A DNA stretch of 64,000 nt from Helichrysum umbraculigerum. Taxonomy: Eukaryota > Streptophyta > Magnoliopsida > Asterales > Asteraceae. The translations under genes were made by a program, and so were the position numbers. Of this stretch, positions 34,229 through 44,238 are shown one piece after another. Location: positions 218,122,250 to 218,186,249 of the forward strand of contig CATIUR010000001.1 of assembly GCA_949592205.1 (NCBI GenBank), given 5' to 3'. Positions within the stretch are counted from its first letter, which is position 1, and each line of letters starts with the position of its first letter. The notes under the pieces were generated by a model. That model was not told the DNA's origin and did not search any database. It saw only the letters and a list, made by a program, of their open reading frames with translations.

Positions 34229-36161
34229 TATAATATAATGATGCCATGTTGTAAGATTCGGAAATTTGATCCTCACTGGTGACAAAGAGGAATATAATTC
34301 ATTAAACAATTTTACTATCTCACTAGACAGGTTTGAGACAGTCTCAAGTTGTTAATATCTTAGGGCATGCTTGGTTGGGGGTAATGGACCAAAAGGAATG
34401 AGTATGATAATAATTGAGGTTGCCTGGTTGTTTATAATGGGATTCCTCATTACCCTAAAGCGGTTAATGGGCCATTACCCAATAAAATGGGGGGAATGCA
34501 TTCCATTGCCCACTAATTCCCCGCCAAATATTTTCTTCCCACGTTCTCTGCTCTTTTCCCTCTTTCCCACTTCCTCTCTCTACACAACTTCATCAGATAA
34601 ATTTTAACAATCCTTCTACAATGTTTCTCTCATTTCTCTAAGACGCCTGAACAACTACAAAGCTCAAAGGAATTAATTCACGGTATCGATTGTTTAACTC
34701 TTTATTGTATGATTTTTTTTCTGCTACTTTATGTGTTTTCACTAATTAGGGCATCAATTTTGTGTTTTAGGATTGTTTGTAGTACTTGTAATACAACTAA
34801 TCTTACGTTAGTGTTCAATAGGTTGTTGGTTTTTTGGTTTTGCAATTTGTATGTTTTGATGATAAAAAATATTGAAGGTGAATACAATATGATGTTGATT
34901 ACTCAACCTAATTGATAACCACGTTTACATGATGTTAGTGGTAATTCCAAAAAATACAGCAACTTCCAAATTGATCACATGTTACCTACTTGCTTTTTGT
35001 TTATTTTATCTTCTTTTATGTTTTAGAGTAGGGTTCAAATGAGTACACTCTTTTTAAGTGAGAATGGGGGAACCATTCTGAGCCATCAGATTTGGAAGAT
35101 CAATGGTCCATATTAATACATCATTTTTTAATTAAAAAAATCAAGTTAAATTATTTTTTGGGCGGAGGGGTAAAATGGTAAATGTGCCATTTAATTAATT
35201 AATTGCTTTTTCCACTTTTGTTCAAAAAAAATCACACAGTTACATTCATTCTCTCTTGTTCCTTTGGCTTTCTCTCTCTGCGATTCTCACCCAAAACCCT
35301 AGAAATCCAATTCCTTTCAAAAAAAATCAACAAATCATCGATGTTTTTCCCTAAAATCATCATTTTAGTCATCTACATCCTTCGATTTAACTTTCTATCT
35401 GTTCCTTTTTTACCGTAAAATCATTTTGTGAAACCCTGGTTTTCAAAATCGTTCAAAAACGAAATAGCACGGATTTCTATAACCAGCGTACCTTCGTAAA
35501 TGGATATTCGTGATGAGATTGCGGCAGTACGAACATCTTCACCTCCGGTTGATGCTCTACCTATCACATTCGTACCACTACGTTAGTATTTCTTCGATTT
35601 TTGTTTTTATATAATTTTTTCTTTCAATATATTAACATTTGCACTATAGGTTGCTGTTTTGATCTTGTATTTGCATGTTATATGTTTAGATGTGACTGGA
35701 TTGAAATTAGGGTTTTACTAACACACGTGTTAGTTTTGTTTAATAAGTTTTTAGTTTATGCAAGTGCTATTTAGGTCTGTTATGGTTTCAAATGTTTATT
35801 GGAAAAGCCCCAAAAGACTAATTAAAATTGATGTTGATTGTCATGTTTACTCTCATGTATTCACTACCATGCTTTTTTATAGTTACTTGCATATGTGTTT
35901 GGTTATATCTTTTTTGTTTTGTTGTCTCTGAAATGTGAGTACCTCCATAGTTTTTACACTTTTTTAAGCTTAGCATCATGTTTGTTTTGTATGCTGTAAC
36001 ACATGTGTTTGTGGCTTGAATCACACATACTAATATACATTATCACATATGTTAGCATTCTGTTGTAGTTATTATTTGACCATTAAATAATTTTCCTTAC
36101 AATTTTTTTAAGTGTTATCATAATCTGTTTTACACATTTTTTTTCTTTTTGCTTTTGGTTT

Positions 36162-36386
36162 TTGCATATGGATCATTATCGTGGTGAGGCTTCTTCAAAG
36201 TTTGTTTGTGGACTGGCTGAGGAAGGTAGTATGCAGAACCTGCAGCTTTTGCGTTTGAGGATAAAGTACGCTGCTAAGATGTTGATGCACGAACAAAACA
36301 TTCACGGAAAACGTGTTAACTCGTTTGCTGATCATTTCGTGCATTCGTACTCACGTGACAAAGAATGTGAAGATGATACATCGTAG
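36162..36386 (+). pseudogene. C-terminal fragment resembling a Ulp1-type cysteine protease
   Basis: About 70 codons ending in a stop. The segments HMDHYRGE, CGLAEEG and LRIKYAAKMLMHEQN resemble the extreme C-terminus of Ulp1/C48 protease domains that many plant Mutator-like and CACTA elements carry. The catalytic His, Asp and Cys segments upstream are absent, so no protease can be made. The call rests on remembered family patterns and is tentative. Confidence 0.4.
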
Positions 36387-36659
36387 TTTGGCTTTGGATT
36401 TTAGGCTTTTCTGTAATTACAATTGTTCATAACATTATTTAGTTATTATCTTTTGGAATCAGGGGGTGTTAGGCACCATGTACTCAACTACATTTTGTTG
36501 ATAATAGAGTTTTATCATATTTTTTTTTTAATCTAAGTATGTCTGCTATGATGCAGTCAAGTACAATTGGTTATATTACTATGGTTTATATTTTTTTTGT
36601 GGAATTGTTTGTCTGTGTGCATATTTTATGACATCTCTTTTTACTTATGATGTATGTTG

Positions 36660-38890
36660 CGGAACCCTAACATTTGTGTTACATCCACTAACACTTGTGT
36701 TAAAAATGCTAACACTTGTGTTACCAACCACTAACACTTGTTATCCATACCCCTAACACCTAGGTTACTACCACTAACACATGTGTTACCTGCAACTAAC
36801 ACATGTGCTACGTGCTGCTTACAATTGTGTTACCTGCCGCTAACACAAGTGTTAGACAACACTAAAAGTTACTTGTTTTACCAACCACTAACACTGGTGA
36901 TTACTCAGAAGGTGTTTAACGAAATGCCTGAACGAGATACAATTAATTGGACTAGTTTGGTTAAAGGGTATGTGATGTGTGGCGAGATTTTAAAAGCCGA
37001 GAAAGTGTTTGTGAAAATGCCTGAAATGAATGAGGTGTCGTGGGTGGTGATGATTGTGGGTTTGTTTGTTTTTTTATTTTGTAGCACTAACACTTGTGTT
37101 AACTGTCACTAACACATGTATTAATTTTCACTAACACAAAGGATTCGTATTACTAACACTCGTGTTACCTACCACTAACACTCGTGTTACAAGAGGCTAA
37201 CACTCGTGTTACATGCAGATAACAAATCTGTTACCTGCAACTAACACATGTGTTACCTGAAACTAACACATGTGTTACCTGCAACTAACACATGTGCTAA
37301 GTGCGATTAAAACTTGTTATTTATATGAATAACACTTGTGTTACCTTCTAATAATATATGTGTTATTATCACTAAATGTGTGTTATATGACACTTGTTAT
37401 TTATATCACTAACTAGTTATTTATATCACTAACACTTGTTACTATCATTAAAACTTGTTATTTATATCACTAACACTTGCGGTACCCGCTAATAATACAT
37501 GTGTTACTACCACTAACACTTGTGTTATCTGACACTAACACTTGTATTTCTTTTTGATAGTCATTGTAACACATATAATATGTCTTAAAGGACAGTAATA
37601 TGTCTTAATGGTTCACGTTTTCAGCATCCACTAATACCAAGAGCTAACACATGTGTAAAGACCACTAACACATGTGTTACCAATTATAGAAACACATAGC
37701 AGAGACAAGTACTACTTCTCATATAAGAATGCTAATAAAAAGTAATAACAAAGAAATCATAATATCAACTGTATGTAAAAAATAGTATTCAACAAGCAGT
37801 TTCAAAAAAGTAATTGAAATGTTAACCAACACTAAATGTTATCCACTTTTTATATCATCCACTAACACATGTGTTACTAAACGTTTAACACATGTGTTAG
37901 TTAATACGGAAACAATCACTATCTATTTTTTGTTAGCCTGTTATTCTGCTATCTTTCCAGCCTCTGCTTCTTGTACACTATTGTACTCTTCAACCTCTTT
38001 TGAGTGGAGCTTCTAACTCCAAATCTACCTGCATGCGCATATCTTAAATAATATACGTATGCATCATCAAGCTCTTTAAAAACCTGTCCAATGTGTGGTT
38101 TCAAGTCTTCCGACACCTCTGGTATCCATAGTGTAGTCCCTCCCGGAGTTTCAAATTCATTTGAAACGCACTATATGATTGTCGGTGTAGCTAGTGGTCC
38201 TGTAAAAGTGTTTTGCAGTTATATTAGATTCTGAAACCATTAACACATGTGTTAGACAAGACTAACACATGTGTTAATCAACTACTAACACATGTGTTGG
38301 TCAACTTCTAACACATATGTTAGTCAACTACTAACACAATTGGTATTCAAATTACCTGCAGCCTCTGCATTTTCTTTATGATCCTGATCATTAACTTCAA
38401 ACTCTTGTATTATAGCCATCTCGTTCGTACTGCACTATCATAGGTTTCGATTTTTTACAGGCACCACATTTGTTACTTAAACATAAAAATTCAACAACTA
38501 AGACTTGCCTTACTAGCAGCAGGTAACACCGGCGTTTACGACATGTGTTACCATTTAGTCAACTAACAACAAAACAGATAGACCACAGATACTGTAACAC
38601 TACTACTAGCATATATGTTAGTAACACATGTGTTACTTAATTTTTAAAAATCAACAGTTGGAACTTGTTTTTGCAAGTCTTTTTTGAGGAATTATGTCAA
38701 CTAACAACGAAACAGATAGACCACAGATACTGTAACACTACTACTAGCATATATGTTAGTAACACACTAACACATGTGTTAATTTTTAAAAATCAACCGC
38801 TGGAACTTGTTTTTGTAAGTATTTTTTGAGGAATTATGTCAACTAACAACACAGATACTGTAACGCTACTACTAGCATATATGTTAGTAA
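36660..38890. repeat. field of TAACACATGTGTTA palindromes
   Basis: Dozens of copies of the 14-bp perfect palindrome TAACACATGTGTTA and one- or two-base variants (e.g. TAACACTTGTGTTA) occur, densest at 36660-37560, usually 15-30 bp apart and separated by CTGCAAC or CACCAC-like spacers, with further clusters at about 37620-37690, 37858-37900, 38240-38345 and 38550-38890. Each copy is its own reverse complement. They interrupt the captured PPR fragment region and lie within the Mutator-like element. Confidence 0.9.
36909..37050 (+). pseudogene. captured PPR gene fragment
   Basis: About 47 codons reading KVFNEMPERDTINWTSL and then a second unit (KAEKVFVKMPEMNEVSWVVM). These are one and a half pentatricopeptide repeats of the plant PLS class (VFDEMPERD...SW pattern). 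There is no gene context on either side, which runs directly into TAACAC palindromes. It is a transduplicated fragment, not a functional organelle RNA-editing factor. Confidence 0.8.
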
Positions 38891-38897
38891 CACAGAC
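38558..38897. repeat. 140-bp tandem repeat, about 2.4 copies
   Basis: Units start GTCAACTAACAAC at about 38558, 38697 and 38839 and contain CAGATACTGTAAC and CTACTAGCATATATGTTAG. The second and third units differ by small deletions. It lies in the right half of the Mutator-like element. Confidence 0.8.
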
Positions 38898-39591
38898 TCT
38901 GATGATCATATTACGATTCTCTGCGCGGTGATTTGATTATGCGTTTTTTTAAAAAATTAATCAGTGAATCATCGAAAATCATATTGTTATTGCAGTTTTC
39001 GTCAATCAAATCGTAAAGTAATGACGTTAAAATCGTGAAAAATACGATCATATAAAATCGCGTTCACATAAAACCTAATCGTATTATCACAAATCGAACA
39101 TTCATTTGTTGAATTGAAGAATTTCGAGTGGAAATAACGTAAATCTTACCTTCGATTTTGATTTATGTGCGATCAATTTAGATGTAAAACATGCGTCGGA
39201 TCGAATGGAGAATGATTGCTGAGGATTGAAGAATTTTTGTGTACGTATATGTTTGTCCGTATGTATCTATATTTTATATTTTTTGTTTTTTAGTAATTAT
39301 TTAATTAGTATTAAAAATAATGTAGGTTGACAAAACTACCCCTCCACCCCTAAATAAAATGAAGCAATGTGATTGGTTCCCCCATTCTGACTTAAATTGT
39401 CATTCTCATTTGAACCCTACCCTTATGTTTTATCATTATGACTTGTTAGCTTTGTTATGGAGTTTTAACACTACATTTGCCTAAACTTTGCTACCGTTAG
39501 TTGACATATGTATTTGTAGATTACATGACTCGACCTCCCATTAGAAATAGACAACGCAAATTGAAGAAACTTTTGTTGCTTCAACAAATAG

Positions 39592-40014
39592 CAACTACCG
39601 AAACCCACTTCATCGAACACTACCAAAACCTCAAAGAAGAAACGTAAAAAAGTCTCACCAAAATCACAAAGCTCTCACAAGAAGAAGAAACAAGTGACAA
39701 CTCAGGAAACTTTAGATGCAAAGTTAGATAACTTTGCTTCCGATTTTAAGTCTATCTGTGGTGAAATGGTATCACAAATTGGTGTTGCTGCTGGTGCTTT
39801 GACTGTAGATGCTTATAAATCAGACTCTGTGAGTGATGAGAGGATGCAAGAGGTCTTGAGTGAACTTCTAAATATGGGCATACCTCAAACGGATGTTGGA
39901 AAGGTTATCTAGGCTTGCTACAATGATCCTAACAAAGTTAAGACTTTCTTTACTTTACCGGTTTTTATGAGAAGATCTTATGTGACGGGTTTCTTATATC
40001 CACCGCAAGTTTAA
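39592..40014 (+). pseudogene. Myb/SANT-like Harbinger ORF, 3' part, with a nonsense codon
   Basis: The open frame begins after a stop at 39589 with a Lys-rich, nuclear-localisation-like stretch (about 39631-39693). It continues through LDAKLDNFASDFKSIC to an in-frame TAG at 39910-39912, then resumes in the same frame as ACYNDPNKVKTFFTLP and ends with TAA at 40012-40014. The final helical segment resembles the C-terminal tail of Myb/SANT-like proteins that accompany plant Harbinger transposases. The DNA-binding domain itself is missing here. One nonsense codon makes this a pseudogene. Confidence 0.5.
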
Positions 40015-41199
40015 TTTATTAATCATGTTTCTTAGCGTATTTCGGATTTGTTTATTTCAGTATATAGAACTCTTTTAACCATTATTAGGGTAGTGTTAGG
40101 ATTGTTATATTGGAGCATTGTTATGTAATTGGCAAGTACTATCTGCTATGATTTTGATTTAGGTGGTTAATTTGAGTCATTGTGATTTGTAGGTGATATT
40201 ATTTACTAATCGACATGTGCTAATCTTTAATGCTATACTCTGTTTAAAGTGTTTGAAAGTGGTGTTTGTGGTCAAATAAATATTGCATATGAATCTTGTG
40301 ACACCCGTCAAATTAGGACTAGAATTTAGTGCCTAATCAAGTTTTAATACATGTAATTAGTTCTGTGTTAGGCTAATTAATGTATCAATTATTATATATA
40401 TTGTTGAATATATATCTACAATCATGCGATTTGTTTAAATCGTACGAGTTTCAAATCGAATGAATTTCGATACAATAAATACGGACGTTGGTGAAAAATT
40501 GATTTAAGTAATACAAGGATTTTAATAACGTTATTGTACTTAAAAATATTATGTCAATAATATTTAGTATCCAAGTTTTATCACACAATTAATATAAACG
40601 CGAATAAAATGTAATTGCGCAAACAAAATAAGACAAATCACCATTTATAATGTAATTATTAAATGTTTAGTCAAATGCTTTAACAAAAATACTGAGTAAT
40701 TATTCGTATTTTAAAACGTATATTAAACATAGAAAATAAATATTTAACGTTTAAACGACGGAGTAAACGAACACCGCACGGAGCGCGGGGGTTCAGGCTG
40801 AGAGTGGAACTCCCAACCAAAACCCCCTCCCTTTTTCATTTTTCTTTCATTTCTCATCTTCTATCTCTCTCTCCTCTCTTATTTTTTTCTCTCAACCAAA
40901 CCACAAACCAAAATCAACGAAAATCGCAAAATAAACATACTAAACGACCTCGGATCTTCAAGCCCGTTTGGAATAAAAGAACCACCACATCTCGATCTAT
41001 CATTCTACCTTTTCGGATTTTCGATCCGACAATTTGTAAGTTTCCGACAAATCCCGACATCTCCCGATTTTACTTACTTTTCATATGTTATTGTTTGTAT
41101 AAGCTTAATATGTCCCTATGAGGGTTGGGTAAAAGTTTGGTAACCTACGGTCGCCGGAAAACACGTTTTTGGACCAAAATCCGTCAAACAGACGGTAGT

Positions 41200-41780
41200 G
41201 TCACGCATGGATGAACCCAGATATGCGACACTACCAGCGACACTCCATAAGTGCCGCTATACTTCCGATACCGACACTCCTTAAGTGTCGCCTAAGCTCA
41301 AATATTGGCCTCTTACCGTCACTACCGAAGTGACGCCTATATATATATATAACGACACTACCTAGCGACACTTGTTAAGTGCCGCCATATCCTTTTAGCC
41401 GACACAACATACCGTCACTAGATAAGTGACGCCCTATATTCTATACCGACACTTCATAAGTGTCGCACATAATTCCATTTTGATCTATACCCGTCACTCT
41501 ACAAGTGACGCCATACTATTTTACCCGACACTTCGTTAGTGTCGCTATGATACACGTCACTTCTTAAGTGACGCCCAAATGTCCGAAATCATTATTTTAT
41601 ACGACACTCCATAAGTGTCGCCGTTATGCTGAACCCGTCACTCCTGAAGTGACGCATGCTATTACACACGACACTACACTAGTGACGCTATCTCTTCAAA
41701 TCTGACACTTCACCCGACACTTCATAAGTGTCGCATGATTTGCCTAAGTGACGCTATCAAGTGACGCATAAAACAGCAGG
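41200..41780 (+). repeat. array of about 13 alternating short hairpins in the Gypsy A LTR
   Basis: Units of about 21 nt have the form CGACACTNNNNAAGTGTCGC or CGTCACTNNNNAAGTGACGC, i.e. 7-8-bp stems with 3-5-nt loops, spaced roughly 25-60 nt apart. The two types differ at one base pair, A-T versus T-A, changed on both sides of the stem together. From the second to the twelfth unit they alternate almost perfectly. One or two units have a single mismatch (AGTGCCGC). Confidence 0.9.
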
Positions 41781-41967
41781 TTTTCCAACTATTTTTACAC
41801 CAAGTGTCGAGATTTTTCAACTTCAAATGCTTATTCAATACGACTTTTAGAACATAATGGGACTTGTATTTCAAGTGTAACACTTCAAAAACAAGACGAC
41901 AACCATAACACTTTTATTTTCAACTAATCACCAACGGTCCGTACGCGTTTTCAAAACATACTTCAAC

Positions 41968-42125
41968 ATCAAACAAGTCATTGTAACTTGTGTCAATTTA
42001 ATCAAACAAGTCGTTGTAACTTGTATCAAATTAATCAAACAAGTCGTTGTAACTTGTATCAATTTAAACAAACAAGTCAAAGTAACTTGTAACAATACAA
42101 TCAACCAAATCGGGGCAATTTGGAC
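41968..42125 (+). repeat. 34-bp tandem repeat, four to five units
   Basis: Consecutive units resembling AACAAGTCGTTGTAACTTGT plus ATCAATTTAATCA. Each unit includes ACAAGT and ACTTGT as an inverted pair, so it too can form a small hairpin. The last units are degraded. Confidence 0.85.
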
Positions 42126-43069
42126 ATTAAGTTAGACAAACAATTACAATGGTAGTCTTTCGAGATACCAATACAATTAATAACAATTCAAGTGTCGTGG
42201 ACACATTCAGGTTTTCAAGCCTTTGGACACCAACTCACAGCTAATTACTTCAAGTTTATTAGGTTAAACACTTCAAGAATCAGGTGAGTTTCATGGCCCC
42301 ATTTTCACTGTTTTTCAACTAGGGGTGTGATATTACTACTTCGATTTGTTTTACAAGTAGAACGCAAGTGCCAAACTTCAAATACTACATGAGTTTCAAG
42401 CTAATCAATTTAAAGTCCTCTATAAGCATAGTCTCTAATATTTTAGCGTGAATGTTAGTATATGATATCATATGGGATTGACAATCCTCATCCGGGTTAG
42501 CACGCACTAACCGGTCAAACGGATGTATTAGCATTTGGGAAGACGAGTGTGGATTAGACACTCGTAGGAGGCATTTCAAGTTAGGTTTCCTTAAGTGGGC
42601 CTGACAAATCAAGTTAAGCTCAGACTATGTGCTCATGGATTGTATAACTTTTATTTTGCTTAATTGCATTTTAAATTCAATATAAATCTTGCGGTTCTGA
42701 CAACTATACATTGACATACAAACCTGTGAGCTCACCAGCGTTTTCGCTGACCCATTTTAGTATATATCACAGGTACCCAGCAGTAGGTTGACTGCACAAG
42801 CAGGGATTACTAGCTCGAGTCAGCATACATACAATTAGAGATTGGACTGCATTATTATATTTTGTAAAAGTAATTATGCCATGTAATCTCTCAAATTTCA
42901 GGAACCGAGCTAGTGTAACATTATTTTGATGTAAACGTTATTTTATTAATACAAGTTTAAAATGACGCATTTAGTGGTCGTTCATTATTATCTTATGTGC
43001 TTTGTATTATTGATTAGTGACACCCAAATCGAGCTTCCGCAAATCATCAAATTTGGGGGTGTCACAGAT

Positions 43070-43082
43070 TGGTATCAGAGCC
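43070..43082 (+). promoter_or_regulatory. Gypsy A primer-binding site
   Basis: TGGTATCAGAGCC, complementary to the 3' end of initiator tRNA-Met, three bases after the LTR. The following about 75 bp (to about 43144) is almost identical to the same place in Gypsy B (50972-51046). Confidence 0.9.
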
Positions 43083-43442
43083 TAAGGTTATAGTGAACTA
43101 GGTTGCATTTAGTGGGCCTAGACTATGACCGTTAGGCAGTATTCCCTATTAGGTATAACCAGTTCAGGGATTACAGCATACGAATTTAATTTAACATAGC
43201 TTGATCAACTATGTACAATTAAATAAAGATGATGTAAGATCTGAAGGAAGTTATGGCTGAACAGGATACATTAGTTGACTCTGACCTCGAGAGAAACGGG
43301 ACTCAAAACATGTCTGTGCTAGACACTCAATAGGTTATTATGTGATATACATATATATACATAATTAGACCTCGCTTACAATCTTAGGCTATATTATATT
43401 ATATGAATATAGGCCTCATTCTTTCTAACACTTTGTCTCAGA

Positions 43443-43937
43443 ATGGCGAACACACCACACAACTCATCTCGTTCTCATCCGTACGAATCACAAAGTTCAA
43501 GGGTAGCTAGGAGGAACCCCAGGTTGCCTCGAGCGGGACCATACCCCAATCAATTCACACTAACAGATTTGGCCGCTAGGCTACACCGTCACGACCAACA
43601 ACTGCGTGACATGGATATCGAATTGCAAGAGACCCGTGAGAACTGGACACTCACCCTATTGGGGCAAGTAGCTCAGGTCTCTGAGGACCATGTAAACACT
43701 ATCAACCATATGGGCGTTCTCGAAAATCGAGTGGGTGAAACCATCGAGACCATGGAGATCGTCCACAATCAAGTGACTGGCAATCACAACGAAATCACTG
43801 TCCTGCGATCAAGGTTGACTCAGTGTGAGACACGCCTGAGGGAAACCGAAGAGGCACTCAGAATGGTTAGCCGACTTGCAGAGTCCGTTGACCGTCTCAC
43901 TGCCTTAATGCCACGACTCAATATTCGTCAGAATTAG
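43443..43937 (+). CDS. coiled-coil leader ORF of Gypsy A
   Basis: 164 aa between the primer site and gag. A basic N-terminus with the signature RVARRNPRLPRAGPY (about residues 20-34) is followed by a long heptad-rich helix (about 45-160), probably a coiled coil. No enzymatic motif is visible. The homologue in Gypsy B (51289-51774) shares the start MAN.P.NSSRS, the ARRN.RLPRAGPY signature and the coiled-coil architecture. The function is unknown; RNA binding or assembly beside gag are possibilities. The gap to gag is about 300 bp, so expression would need an internal promoter, splicing or a separate message. Confidence 0.75.
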   Translation: MANTPHNSSRSHPYESQSSRVARRNPRLPRAGPYPNQFTLTDLAARLHRHDQQLRDMDIELQETRENWTLTLLGQVAQVSEDHVNTINHMGVLENRVGETIETMEIVHNQVTGNHNEITVLRSRLTQCETRLRETEEALRMVSRLAESVDRLTALMPRLNIRQN

Positions 43938-44238
43938 CTTAGGCTGAATCTGCACTTCATAACGCTTTCGTAGGACTAATGTAAATTGACCGGATGAAAC
44001 AATTCCCGGAACTTTTGGCGTAATATCTAAGTCTGTAACTTTTGAAGTCAACAAACTAGAAATTGTCTGTAACCGTCTAACAATGTAATATCAATTGACA
44101 ATGTCCTTCGATTTAAATCTATATTATAGAACTCTTATGCTTGTGATGTGTATATTATCGCTTTAATACATACGTCCACTTCAATTATCATTCTAGTACA
44201 ATTCCTTACGTACCTATTGTTTCTTTTCTTGAAGACTC

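Larger units (their letters stand above)
35026..39422. mobile_element. 4.4-kb Mutator-like element carrying gene fragments and palindromes
   Basis: The ends are inverted: GAGTAGGGTTCAAATGAG on the left and GGGTAGGGTTCAAATGAG on the minus strand on the right, both continuing to AGAATGGGGGAACC. A perfect 10-bp duplication TTATGTTTTA flanks it (35016-35025 and 39423-39432). No transposase is present. It contains a Ulp1-like tail (36162-36386), a PPR fragment (36909-37050), a dense palindrome field (36660-38890) and a 140-bp tandem repeat. It is thus a non-autonomous, Pack-MULE-like element. Confidence 0.85.
34363..40296. mobile_element. decayed PIF/Harbinger element, left part only
   Basis: GGGCATGCTTGGTTGGGGGTAATGG-type sequence at 34363, preceded by TTA, looks like a Harbinger terminus. 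A Myb/SANT-like pseudogene of the kind these elements carry lies at 39592-40014. In between sits the Mutator-like element 35026-39422. The right terminus was not found before Gypsy A begins at 40297, so it is either lost or displaced beyond the window by that insertion. Confidence 0.4.
40297..43066 (+). repeat. 5' LTR of Gypsy A
   Basis: 2770 bp from TGTGACACCCG to GGGGGTGTCACA. It is alignable with the Gypsy B LTR at the start (AAATTAGG and TAATTAGTTCTGT words), around the GACGGAG...CGCACGGAGCGCGG block (40756 here, 49109 in B), at a GTAAGTTTCCGACAAATCCC block with a splice-donor-like core (41036), and at the end. Between them lies a hairpin array (41200-41780) whose stems differ from those in Gypsy B. 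A TATATATAT run at about 40417-40427 may be the promoter. Confidence 0.88.

Noticed and set aside
36660..37560. CRISPR-like repeat array
   Set aside because: Repeats are perfect palindromes of 14 bp with short variable spacers in a plant transposon; no leader or cas genes.
40804..41121. 105-codon ORF in the Gypsy A LTR
   Set aside because: Translates a C/T-rich leader stretch of the LTR; not kept in Gypsy B.
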